Both the position numbers and the translations under genes were made by a program. A DNA stretch of 64,000 nt from Dichomitus squalens LYAD-421 SS1 (taxonomy: Eukaryota > Basidiomycota > Agaricomycetes > Polyporales > Polyporaceae), in NCBI RefSeq assembly GCF_000275845.1, contig NW_006766893.1, positions 62,001 to 126,000 of the forward strand, given 5' to 3'. The notes beneath the pieces were generated by a model. It was not told where the DNA came from. It saw only the letters and a program-made list of their open reading frames with translations, and did no database searches. How positions within the stretch are numbered: position 1 is the stretch's first letter; every line of letters starts with the position of its first letter. This document shows, one piece after another, positions 44,141 through 55,300 of the stretch.

Positions 44141-46623
44141 GTGGGGTGGCGTGGGCGTATCGATTACTTCGTCGAAGCTGCACAGTTGTCGCATTAGATG
44201 CCCTGCACTGCGTAGAACTGTGAACACGAAGGGTGGTAGACGCGAGATTCAGCCGCTAGATAGCGTGCCGATAGAAGTTGTGGAGAAGGACGCCTGGAAG
44301 GGGAAGAGCACGAGCCTCGTCGTCAGCCGGGACACAGCAGCACTTCGTACAAAGCATAGTAAATGAACGGGGTGTGTGTTGTGGAGACTCGAAGGCGTAA
44401 GAGAGCGATGCGTACCAATCGTCTATGTTCTCTTCGTCTTCGATTCAACGACTCAAGAGGCCACGGGAGGCAGTTCGCATGAGAAGAGGGTCCTGCTTCA
44501 AAGTCTTCGCACTGGAAGGCAACTCGAGTGTCAAAAGACGATGACGTGGGATCGCGTGCTCTGTCCGCCTGACGACGAGAGGGCCACGTCGTGTGAGTCT
44601 CGGGGACACGAGCAATAGGCAGCATCGCTGTCGAAGCCGTCTCCCTAGAACACGACAGCGTTTTGACCCCACGAGACGGTGCTGCACGACGGTCAGCCCA
44701 AGCTCGCGGCCACTTTCGAATGAAGAGATGACATACGACACATCCCGTATCCACTTACTTGCTCGTGTGCTGAGAATGGTTCTGTGGCATGCCTGCGAAG
44801 CTAAGCTGTGCCGCATGTCTCATGTCCGAGCGACGATCTGGGGTCGAAAGCTCCACGTAATGGGTGGAGTGCATTCGCGCGGCACACCGAACATACCAAT
44901 GTGGTTGCTGTCGCCACAAATGAGAACCTATAGATAGCGTGTGGCCCTCGCTATTCGTGTAGGCCGCGGGAAACGGGAATAGTGAGGATAAGGGTCGGCG
45001 GCCTGAGGAACGATCACCAACCGTCTCCTGCATGTGACGTCCGAATTTGCCACGCAAAATGAACACCCAACTTGGCTGGGACAGAACCGTCTCCGAACTC
45101 CGTACTCCAACGGTGCTTGTGCTGAATTTGTCTGTGTTGCTCTCGGGTCCCCGGTCCTGCTCGCAGCTCCGAACCTTCATAACGAGCGGAGTATCAAGAA
45201 CAAAAAATGACAGAACACGGACATGTTAAACATACATACGTTCTTCGGACAACGGATAGCGTCCCGGAATGAACAGACGGCGCGACTCCCACCGTGACAT
45301 TTCTCCGTTAAATCACCATAAACGTAGTAGCTCGATTCGGCTCCTAGAAGAACCAGCTTGTCTGTAAGTCAGGGGGGGGCGTGTGTCCGGAGCAGGGGAG
45401 CGTGAGATGATTTACAGTCAGCTCCGGATGCCTCCTGACAGCATTTGCAGGCTTCGCCAAACGCCACCATGCCATTGCCCTCAATCGAAGCGTTGGCCCC
45501 ACTCCGACTCCCAGTTATGCCGCCCCATAACTTCTACTGACAGCGATGTAGGAAGAGGATGGCACTCATGGAGACGAGGGTACAGAGACGTGCTGGAGCA
45601 TCACCCAGGCTCTTCATGTGGAGCGGAAGCCTGACCGAAAGGACGGTATATGAACGGGAATAGTAGGTGCGCCCCGCAAGAATCAAGCCTACCTTGCCTT
45701 GCTCGCATCGGCTGAGCTGATAAGACTCGTCGTACGTGTACAGACAGCCGCAGCGACAGCAGGCGATGTCGAAGGGAACGAGATGATAACCAAGAGTGAA
45801 GCTGGTCGCCGGTGTGGGAGCCATTTGGGCGTCTATGAGGGTATTGTCGCAACAGCGGTTACAGTACTTACCGGCTCCACCAGGAAGCTGCGAGAATCGA
45901 GATCTCGCTGGCTGATGGACTATGCGCCCGGGGCAGCCTGGAGGGACGGACCGGGGCAGAAAACAATTGGTTATCATCGTCGCGGGGAAATTTTCACAAG
46001 CACAGGGGCTCTGATGGCGCATACGACTGGCCTGAATACCGCTGGGCTCTGGCCGACTCGACATGTGAGGACGTCGAGGATAGCCCAGCGGAGGAGGGAC
46101 GGGCGGACGTGCCTGATTGGGAAAGCGGCGCGCCGGAGGGGACGGTCCGCTCGGTGGGTGGGCGGCGGTGATTGAGTCGGTCGGGTGTAGGCTGACGTCA
46201 AGGGGCGCAGGCTTGTTCTCGCCTTCGTGCTCCAAGTGCCGACCAGGCCGTTGGCACCTCGGGCCTCGGCAACGTTCCCAGAAGCTCGCGGTTCGGCCTG
46301 AAGGCTTCGGAGCGACGATGGGCACTGTTTGGCCATATTTCGTCCATTCCTCTCCATCGTGGCCTTTCCTCTTCGCTCGACACTCGTCCTGACCAATCGC
46401 ATCACCTCAACAAGCTCATTCGCATCGACCTGGCCGAGACCCGAGGCTGAAAATCTTCGTCGTCGACTTAGCGATTATCGCACACGTTTGCTCTTCTCGA
46501 ATCTGTTTCAGGTCCGCTTGTTCCGCAAGCCCCCAAGTAGTACCAGTATTTGTGCAAGGTGCGCACAGACCCGTTCATTCGACACTCTCGTCCACCCCCC
46601 TCCGCCTGCACAGGCTCGTACTG
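44141..46623. other. Gene-poor 2.5 kb; one doubtful Cys-rich frame
   Basis: No gene is certain. On the - strand the frame at about 45690-46110 has a Cys-rich tract ('FTLGYHLVPFDIACCRCGCL') bordered by plausible donors (GTAAGT at about 45871 and GTAGGC at about 45694). A small multi-exon hypothetical gene is therefore possible, but I could not complete it. The last 250 bases are the C-rich 5' leader of the PRM10-like gene. Confidence 0.35.
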
Positions 46624-49600
46624 ATGCCCCCGCCGAACCATGTTCCCTCCATAGCGAGCATCCTCATTTCCCCGGACCTCACTCCCCCGTCTTCGAATGA
46701 GACCGCTATGGATACGCCCCCGAACGTGAACGGTAGCGGCGGTTCGGACCCGGCCTCTGCCCAGCCCGACACTCGCCCGCCCGGTGGCACACGCCGGTCG
46801 GGCAACAAGACGCCACGCAGGGTCCAATGGATCTTTGAAGAGGGACAGGCCACGACGTCCCCGAGGGCTTTGGATGAACACGGTTTGGACGTACGTCTCC
46901 ATCGTCCTCCTTTGTCTTGCCCTGCTGATGCTTTGTTGTTGTTCATTGTCTTTTAGCCCGAAGCGTTTGAGACCCTCACTCATGCGCTTGAACGCCATCG
47001 GTCCTCGTCAATCGACGGAGGGCATATCACACCGCCCTTATCCAACAGGCTCTCGACCGCCATGTCCCCAGGCACATCTCTGCCTTCTTCCCCCACCACG
47101 GAGGCCCCTTCGCTCCACAACGTGCCTGGCGAGGCGTTCATCGACGGGAACGAAACCGCCGGCCTCCCGGGACGCGACATCGAGCAGTACTCCCAAGCGC
47201 AGGCGCAGAAGGTCCTCCGCGCGCACAAGTATAACTTCTTCAAGTCCAGAGGCAAGCATCGCCACCGCCGCTCGGAGTCCCAGCCGGACGCGCGCGAGGA
47301 GTACGAGGACAAGGGGAAGAAGTCGCGCAGGGGCTTCTTCCGGGACCGCGGCACGTCGAGCGACGTCGAGAAGACCGCGGAGGCGCGTGGCGCGACGACA
47401 CCGAGGACCTCTCAGCCGACGGGCGTGCTCTCCACGCTGCTGTCCATGTACGAGCACACGTCCGGCCTGACGTCGCGCTCGTCGTTCGACGACTCCCGCA
47501 CGGCGTCCCTGTACAACGGGCCGTCCTCGGCGACGTCGTCTGCTATCGCCATGCCTCCGCCGCCCGCCCCCGCGCGCACCGAGGGCTACTTCCCCCCTCA
47601 ACCTCAACCTCAAGCGAGCACGTCGACGGCGTCTCTGCGCCCGCCTAACCACCCGTGGACACGGGTCCCGTTCGGGAACGGCAGACCACCGAAGTCGCGC
47701 GGTGGCGCGGGCGTGTTTGGCCCTCTCATCGCTGGCACGGGCAACATCACTGGCGTCGCCGCGCCCGTGTCCGCCACCGTCGCGCCCGACCTCAAGCGGC
47801 CTGGCTATCATCTCTCCCGGTAAGCGTGCCGCTCCCTTCTCTTCTCTTCGCTTCCATCTCGACTCCGTCGTTGACCCGCGTCTGTCTGACAGGTACTCTC
47901 TTGACGAGGGCAAGGTGCCGCGGGTCGGCGCGGCTGGGGCTGGGGAGCGCAAGTCCTTGACACGCTCGCGCAGCGTGCACTCTCTTCGTTCGCCCGTGGC
48001 CTCGGGCCCGCCTACGCCCGGCAGCGAAGAGACGGTGTCGCCGCAGCACTCGACCGGGGGCTCCCAGTCGCCCACCGCCACGAACAAGCGGTGGAGCGGG
48101 GTGCTCAAGGACCTCCCGAAGTTCAGCGGCCGGTGGACGCCGAGCACGGTGCCGAGCACGCCTGCGACGGACGTCGGCGTGGACGAGTGGCACGAGAGCG
48201 CCGCCGAGGAGAAAAAGGAGAAGCGGCGGAAGCGCAAGAAGGCGGAGATATGGGTGAGCTTTCCTTCGACGACGCGCGCGCCTCCGGTGTCTCGAAAGGA
48301 CTCGGGATCTGACGTCTCTTCGTTTGCGCGCAGATCACGCGGCACGTCGCGGAGATCGTGTGCAGGCAGGAGTTCATCCTGAAGCTCACGCGGGCGATGA
48401 TGATGTTCGGCGGGCCCACGCACCGGCTGCAGGCGCAGATCAAGGCGACCGCGAAGGTGCTCGACATCGAGCTGTCGTGCATGTACCTCCCGGACATGAT
48501 GCTCATCTCGTTCGACGACGCCGCGACGGGCACGAGCAACATCAAGTTCATCCGCCAGGGCAGCGCGCTCGATATCGGGAAGCTGCAGGAGGCGCACGAG
48601 CTGTATTGGAAGGTGTGTCTCGCTCGCCTGAGGGCCGACCAGTGACCTCTCGCTTATCGATGTCCTGCAGGTCATCCATGACGACATCTCGGTCAAGGAT
48701 GCGTCCGTCGAGCTGGACGAGCTGATGCGCCGCCGGCCTTTGTACAGGAACTGGCAGATCGTGCTTATCGGTGGCGCGTGCTCGGCCTCTATATGCAGCG
48801 TCAGCTTCAACGGCTCGTTCATCGACTCCTTGGTGTCGTTCCCCCTCGGCTGTCTCCTCATCTTGATCCAATTCTTCGCCGCTCGTAACGAGCTGTACTC
48901 CAATATCTTTGAGTGAGCAGATCTCCGTCGTCGTCTGTGTAACAATGGTTGCTGAACCATCGTCTCTAGGATCACTGTCGCCACGTTCTTCAGCTTCATC
49001 GCCGCCGCTCTGTCCTCTCTGCCGTTCTTCTGCTACTCCGCGATTGCATCGAGCTCCGTCGTACTCATCCTCCCCGGCTTCATCGTCCTCTGCGGGAGCC
49101 TGGAGCTTTCGTCGCGCAACATCGTCTCGGGCGCTGTGCGCGTTTGCTTTGCCTGCATCTATTCATTGTTCTTGGGGTTCGGGCTTGCGATCGGCGCCAC
49201 CGCATACTCGAAACTCACGAACCGTACTATCGCCGGCTCGGACGACCTCACGTGCGGCTTAAGCCACGATCCTAATGGACCGTGGTGGCAGCGCACGCCG
49301 TCTCTGTGGTGGGGTGAGTATCCGCATATGGATGTGCGATGATGATCAGCGACTGACGGCAGCGGTTGTTGCGCAGCGTTCTTGACCGTCCCTGCATACT
49401 CGCTGTTCTTAAGCTTGAGGCAGCACACCCCGTGGAACCGCCGGGAACTGGTTCGTCGCAATGTGGCTTGATCTCGCGTTTTCCGTGCATTGACCGTGGC
49501 CGCGCTCCTGCAGTACCTCCTCGTTGTGATCTCCTGCATCGGGTGGGTGACGAACCACTTCACCGGGACGCGCTTCCGGAACCGGAACGACATCTCGGCC

Positions 49601-49971
49601 GCGGTGGGCGCGCTGGCCGTCGGCCTCGTCTCGAACCTGTACGGCCGGTTCTTCTACGGCAGCGCCTTCGTCGTAATGGTAAGCATGCCGTACGCATCTC
49701 GCCTGGTGCACGACTCACGCCGACGTCTTTTGCGTAGATCACGGGCATCCTGTTCCAGCTGCCGTCGGGGCTCGCGAACGGCGGGCTGTTCACGTTCGTG
49801 CAGCAGCAGACGAACGGGTCGTCCACGAACGAGTCGTACCTCTCCGGGTTCCAGACGGCGCTCCAGCTCATCTCGGTGTCGATCGGGCTGACCGTCGGCC
49901 TGGGCATCTCGCTCGTGCTCGTGCACCCCATCCCGTCGAGGCGGCGCGCCGCCGGTCTGTTCACGCTGTGA
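46624..49971 (+). CDS. PRM10-like membrane protein (ThrE/DUF1212 family)
   Basis: Nine exons (46624-46890, 46957-47819, 47893-48253, 48334-48612, 48671-48912, 48970-49313, 49377-49450, 49514-49678, 49738-49971) join in frame to 942 residues. The first 500 residues are disordered, basic and Ser/Pro-rich. A cytosolic ThrE N-domain follows ('RQEFILKLTRAMMMFGGPTH', 'YLPDMMLISFDD', 'DASVELDELMRRRPLY'). About ten membrane helices then run from 'WQIVLIGGACSASICSVSF' through 'LILPGFIVLCGSLELSSRNI' (the conserved P-G...G-x-L motif) to 'GILFQLPSGLANGGL' and 'TALQLISVSIGLTVGLGISL'. Bacterial ThrE exports threonine and serine; yeast Prm10 is pheromone-regulated and of unknown transport activity. The exact substrate here is therefore open. 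All splice joints keep frame, and the family assignment is firm. Confidence 0.88.
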
Positions 49972-52392
49972 GCTGGCCTGCGCGCGTGCCGGTTTCTTTC
50001 TTTCTCCTCATCCTCATCCATCCGCGTTCATGGACATAAGTTGGTAACTGGTCTCCTGGTGGGGCAGGGAGCGCGGCGGATGCTCGCCGCCCGTAGTTCC
50101 GCTTCACGTCCACTCATTCATCTCATCTAATCTCCAACTCTCCTCTGCAGTACTCACGACGGACATGAGTACACGAGTACCTCCCGTTCTCCTCGGTCAC
50201 AGTCACACATAGATATTTTGCTTCTCATGCGCACTCGGTTTCACGATCGGCACGACGGACCCACGATTTAAACATTGCACTTCATGATAGATAGATAGCT
50301 CGATAGACAGATACGTAGATAAACAGAGAATCCCGCTTTCCAGTTGCTTGTACAAAACCGCTCCCCGCCGCTCGGGTCGGGCGGCGCCTCGCTGTTCACG
50401 TTCGTGCTATACATAGATGACGTCTGCTTCGGGCTCCCCAGGTGTATCATAGGTTATATCGTTATTCCACCTTCGTCACGCAGAACCCACAGTGGACCGT
50501 GCAGAAGCATACGCGGTGGCTCAGGTCTGCTCGCAGGCATGTGAGTATGCGCGATTGCGGGGGGACCGCCACACATGGAACGGTGCCTCACTCGCCAACG
50601 GTACCGGACGTCCTGCCATATGCATAGATTGGATCCCGAGGCACACCGCAGCGACTCCATTGCAGTGTAGCGCTGGCGTCCCGTGTCGTGTCCAGCATGT
50701 CCGGATTCACGTCGCAGCATCCACGGGGGGATTATATGTGTATCGCCCAACGATTCTTGAGCGGCGTCTCCGGTAGGCATATTGAGATTTTACGTGTACG
50801 CACCAGCAGCATGGTTCAGTAGAGCGGGGAGGTGATCCCCGATTAGGGCAGAAAGAAGCCGGTCCCCTCGTCAGCGAGACATCGCATGCTGGCACTATCC
50901 ACAACGGGTTTACGCGGAAGTAGTGCTCGTGCAGACCGAAAGGCGGTTCGAGGTCAGATCGAACCTAGCCTTCGCCTTGGGTCCGAAATGAGCGTCAGGA
51001 TGGCACGCGGAGCGTTATGGCTGCCTGAAGATGCCTGCTGCATAGATTGCAACACAGTCTTCGCACGAGGCACAAAGGGTCCCAGAGAGGGATGGACGAC
51101 GATGGTGGTACCTGGGCGAAGGGTGGGTGCACCCTGCCTAGCCATCGCCTACTGACATGCTTGACGCAAGTCTTGGTGGCTGGGCCCCTGATGACCTATA
51201 CGCGAATGAATAGATGGTGCTTGAGGTTGAAGCCGAGGACGGCATCCGTGTCGTAGATCTTCGGGCAAGGACTGGTAACAAAGCAAGGATGAGACTCGGG
51301 CATCGTGTGTGCGGAAGAAGCTGGAGGCAGATCCGCCACGGGATCCATCGCAGGTTATCTTTTGGGATGAGCATCCGTCAGGTATCCAGGAGAAAGCGGG
51401 CTCGCGAGGGTGAGCAACGGTATGCGTAGCCTGATCGTCATGACCTTCTGGAGTCCCTTCGGCCGAGGAACCCGTGCGCCTTTCACGTCGGGGTAAAGGA
51501 ATTCGCCCAGCACTGCTGGCAATACCCATTGCGTACTTGACCCGCCAGGCGCGCAATGTGGTCATGCCTGCGTTCATATGGGGCAGCGTTAGCTATCGAT
51601 GCCGTCAGCTGGAGAGAAGTAATACCGGAGACAGACCTCTTCTCTCCCCACTCTAATACGAACGCGTCAAGTAGTCAGTGCAGCTCGCCGCTCAGCCCGA
51701 TCATGAGACTAGTCAGCGCCGGACCGTGGGCTCTGGGCAATACGCACTCGTCGTTCACACGTCGTCCTGCGAAACGCGACGGAAAGATCGCACGGTGTGC
51801 AACCACAGCCATGGAACAAGGCACCATGCATGACATTGGTGTTGTGATTCGCGCGCACAGGCCATTTACAGGCTGGCTCTCGCCGAATGGGAGAAGTGGA
51901 AATGCATCGCGCGCGGCCTCGACTGTTGGCACCACGTCCGGTATCGGGAGGCTCCCACTGTCCGTGCGGGTATTCGCACGGGACCGCGACGCCGCAGGGC
52001 GTATGAGAACGACACGTTGCCCGGTTCGCTGTTCTTGGCGCGCCCGACCTGGGCTGTCCGACGGCGACATCGACTGCGAACCAGACCGGTTTCCGTGCGA
52101 GACGGCAGCGACGCTGGAATGAATGTGGTGGGGCGTGGCACGAAACCGCATCGGAGTCGTCGGGCGAAATGCGGACGGAAGATAGACGCCCATGGTGGTT
52201 CGACGGGGATCTGAGCCAATCGGCAGCAAGATTATCTGATATGATTGAGGCATAATTATCTGATATGATTGAGGCATAATTATCTGATAAGAATTTCTAA
52301 GACGAGGCAGCTTCCGTTATAACGCTTCCTCTCGGATAGACTGCGCCTGGCCCACCTCCTCTTACTCTACCTTTACCGCTCTAATACGTACA
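49972..52392. other. Gene-poor 2.4 kb
   Basis: This spacer separates the PRM10-like and AIF-like genes, both on the + strand. A short GATA-rich microsatellite-like stretch lies at about 50284-50322. A 24-bp tandem repeat occurs at 52231-52289. Long open frames at 51556-52122 (+) and 51675-52277 (-) overlap on opposite strands and neither looks coding. Confidence 0.4.
52231..52289. repeat. 24-bp tandem repeat, 2.5 copies
   Basis: The unit ATTATCTGATATGATTGAGG plus CATA occurs exactly at 52231-52254 and 52255-52278, with an 11-base partial copy at 52279-52289. It lies about 100 bases upstream of the AIF-like start codon, in the likely promoter. Each unit contains ATTATCTGATA, which includes a GATA-type site on the opposite strand (AGATAAT). 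Confidence 0.9.
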
Positions 52393-54691
52393 ATGTCCTC
52401 CTCCCCCTCCAGGACCGTCGCCATCATCGGTGCCAGCTACGGCGGCGCACGCGTAGCCCACCTCCTCGCCCAAGGCCTCCCGGAACGATGGCGGGTCGTC
52501 CTTATCGACAGGAACAGCCACATGAACCACCTCTACGTCCTCCCCCGGTACTCAGTCCTCCCCGGCCACGAGCACAAGGCCTTCATCCCGTACAAGAACG
52601 TTTTCCTGCCCCCGCCCGCCTTCGACGCTCCTTCCACCTCATCCCCTCCGTCCCCTATCGGCAGCTCTCCCCACGTCTTCCTCCACGCCGCCGTCACCTC
52701 GCTCTCCGAACACTCGCTCGTCCTCGACAGGGCATTTCCCGAACACGGCGTCGCGGAATCGGACCGTACCCTCCACTTTGACTTCCTCGTCTACGCACTC
52801 GGCAGCCACCTTCCCGCCCCTATCAATCTCTGGGGCCCCGTCGCGGACGAGGACGTCGAGAAGGCGGACGTGCTCGACGTCTCGCGCGGCACGAAGGAAG
52901 GCGGCGTCGTATGGCTGAAGAGGTTCCAGAAGCGCGTAGAGCGCGCCTCGAGCGTCCTCGTCGTCGGAGGCGGCGCCCTCGGTATCCGTGAGTGTCATTC
53001 CACCTTCTCTTGCTCTTGCCGCGAAGAGCGCCGTCGCCATCCGAATACATACCTCTCGCTCGCGACGATCTCATTTGGACATCGCGCACAGCGGGTGTTA
53101 CTACATTGTTCCGCCCGCAAGAGGTGATCTACAAAAATTGGTCATCTCCGTCTAGGGAACGTGTCTCTGTCCTCTTTGGCCTTTGGCCTTTTCATTTATG
53201 GTAAGCTCAAATGCAGAAAGGGAAAGACATGCGACACCACGACCGCGTCCGGACGCTTCCTAATCTCCTAGGAGTAGGCTACTTCAGGGAGGATGGGGTG
53301 CAATTCTCTTCCGCTCGCAAGTACCTTCACGACTCTTCGGTATGCGAGTCTCCGGAAAACTCTTTAGGCAATAAAATGGCCTTCACCCTTCAGCTGAAGA
53401 AGATAGGGGGTATAAAGCCATTATCTCAGGCTCGAGCTGCCTCAGCGAAATGCAAGTTTAGACACTTTGCTTAGGGCATGCGATCGTTCGCCAGATATAG
53501 CATTCCGTCACTCACCGCGCACAATCTGTGGCTGACCACTTTCGTTGATAGAGTTCGCATCTGACATCGCGGAGATACACCCGGCGACCCGCGTGACCCT
53601 CTTGCACTCGCGGGCCCGCCTGCTGCCGCGCTTCGACGAGGGCATGCACACCGAGAGTACGCACCTCCACGTTCATGGTGTGCAGCGTGTACACCGCCGC
53701 TGACCCCTTATCCCTTCCGCTCTCGCGCAGTCCTCTCGACGCTCGCGACGCTCAACGTCTGCACCATCCTCGGCGACCGCCTCGACCTCTCCTCGCTCCA
53801 GCAGAAGCGCACGCAGGACGGCGAGCGCGTCGTGCGCACCCAGAGCGGCCGTGAAATCCGCGCCGAGCTCGTCGTACGTTGGCCAATCTACTTCCCGTGT
53901 CAGCCCCCAAGCTCATGAATGAACCGCACAGCTCCTGTGCACGGGACAGACGCCGAACACGGCCCTGCTGCGCGAGGCGTTCCCGGAGTCCGTGATCCCC
54001 GACGGACCGGACAGGGGCATGGCGCGCGTGCGGCGCACGCTCCAGCTCGCGAAGCCGGCGCCCATCGACGCGCTGCCGTCCGTCCTGCGTCATCTGTCGC
54101 TCGCGGACCTCGACCACCACGACGCGCTCCCGCCGACATGTCCCGAGGTGCTCCCGCCGCCTCCCGCCGCCCCTACCCCTGCCCCAGACGACGACGGGGC
54201 TAGCGAGATAGAGGAGGACCCGGCGACGCGCGTCGCCGCGGAGCACGTCTTCGCGATCGGGGACGCGGCGGACGCGTTCGGCGCGGTGAACGCGGGCCAC
54301 AACGCGTTCTTCCAGGGCGAGGTCGCCGCGCGGAACGTCCTCCGGCTCGTGCGGCGCAGGGAGGGCCTCGCGGCGGCGTCGGAGGACCGGACGCTCGAGA
54401 GGTACGCGCCGGGCCCGCCCGCGATCAAGGTCTCGCTCGGTCTGGTGAGTGCCCCCTTCTGCGCTCTGCGTACTGCGTCTTGCGCACGGAGAGAGGAGAG
54501 ATGCTGATGCTTATGGGGTGTTGGCGCGGTAGAACAAGAGCGTGTACCAGTTCCAGGGCGTGATCGGCACGAAGGAGCAGGAGCCGCCGGACCTCGACGT
54601 GCACCTCATCTGGCGGTACTATGGGTACCACGTCTCGCGCGAGGACCTCGAGGCCGACTTCGAGGCGTCTGCACCCGCGGACGCTAAGTAG
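52393..54691 (+). CDS. AIF/AMID-like FAD-dependent NAD(P)H oxidoreductase
   Basis: Five exons (52393-52987, 53552-53656, 53731-53873, 53932-54444, 54533-54691) join in frame to 504 residues. Members oxidise NAD(P)H with FAD and act on quinones, as in AIF, AMID/FSP1 and yeast Aif1. The FAD Rossmann motif is at residues 9-20 ('VAIIGASYGGAR'). The NAD(P)H Rossmann motif is 'VLVVGGGALGIQFASDIAEI' across the first intron. The C-terminal FAD motif is 'HVFAIGDAADAF' followed by 'AGHNAFFQGEVAARN'. A 30-residue Pro/Ala-rich insertion sits between the third and fourth blocks ('PPPPAAPTPAPDDDG'). No mitochondrial presequence or myristoylation start (MG) is present. The first intron is 564 nt while the others are 58-88 nt. 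It is convergent with the intact HET gene. Confidence 0.85.
52988..53551 (+). other. 564-nt intron of the AIF-like gene
   Basis: The donor GTGAGT at 52988 and the acceptor GTTGATAG ending at 53551 (with a GCTGAC branch-like site) join the two halves of the NAD(P)H Rossmann motif in frame. The intron is about ten times the usual length here. It contains no recognised coding sequence. Confidence 0.75.
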
Positions 54692-55300
54692 CTGTGGGGG
54701 AGACGCCGATCCGGAGCTTGAGTTGGGACCGTGGACGGAGGTGGAGTGTGGGGTTTCGGAATGGAAGGAGGGAATGGTTGGTCGTGTACTTGAAAGATAG
54801 ACTTGCCACCAGTGTACGGAAATTCAAGTTCCGAGTTGTTCCTCGATGCCGGTTGGCTACATAGCGTCTGCATGAAGTGCCTGCCCACCTTGAGAAATCG
54901 GGATGGGATTCCCCTTCGGGGGTATCGACCCGTGGCACAATTGTGTCCCATCGTGAATCCCATCGTAATCAAACTCACTGTGGGACCATTACCTGGTCAC
55001 AGGTTTCCCGTCACAATCCCCTTTAGAACCTTGATAAAACCGCATACTGAAACATTCGTAGCAACACGCACCCTGAGCAACCTCTGTTCCGGTGTATCCA
55101 CGAGTTGGGCTGAGATCCTACACCGCGGACACACCTTCTCGCGTACCGTGTTCGGTGGTAAGCACTCAGCCGCACACCCAGCTATTCAATCATGATGATA
55201 AACTTATCAATCGCTTGTAGCTCTACAGATCCCCAGCACCTGAAAGTCGACTAGCTGTAGACGAGGCAAGCACGGCTGTATCCGTACGTACTCCAGCACA
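54692..55300. other. 3' spacer between convergent genes
   Basis: About 600 bases separate the AIF-like gene and the intact HET gene, tail to tail. The open frame at 54803-55195 (+) shows no recognisable feature. Confidence 0.4.

Noticed and set aside
47038..48999. 653-residue open frame on the - strand across the PRM10-like gene
   Set aside because: It is an antisense shadow caused by strong GC bias at third positions. The + strand exons encode recognised ThrE-family sequence with consistent splicing.
50391..50407. 17-base exact match to the last exon of the PRM10-like gene (49785-49801)
   Set aside because: The match (GCTGTTCACGTTCGTGC) is short and flanked by unrelated sequence. It could be chance in GC-biased DNA, and no larger duplication is visible.
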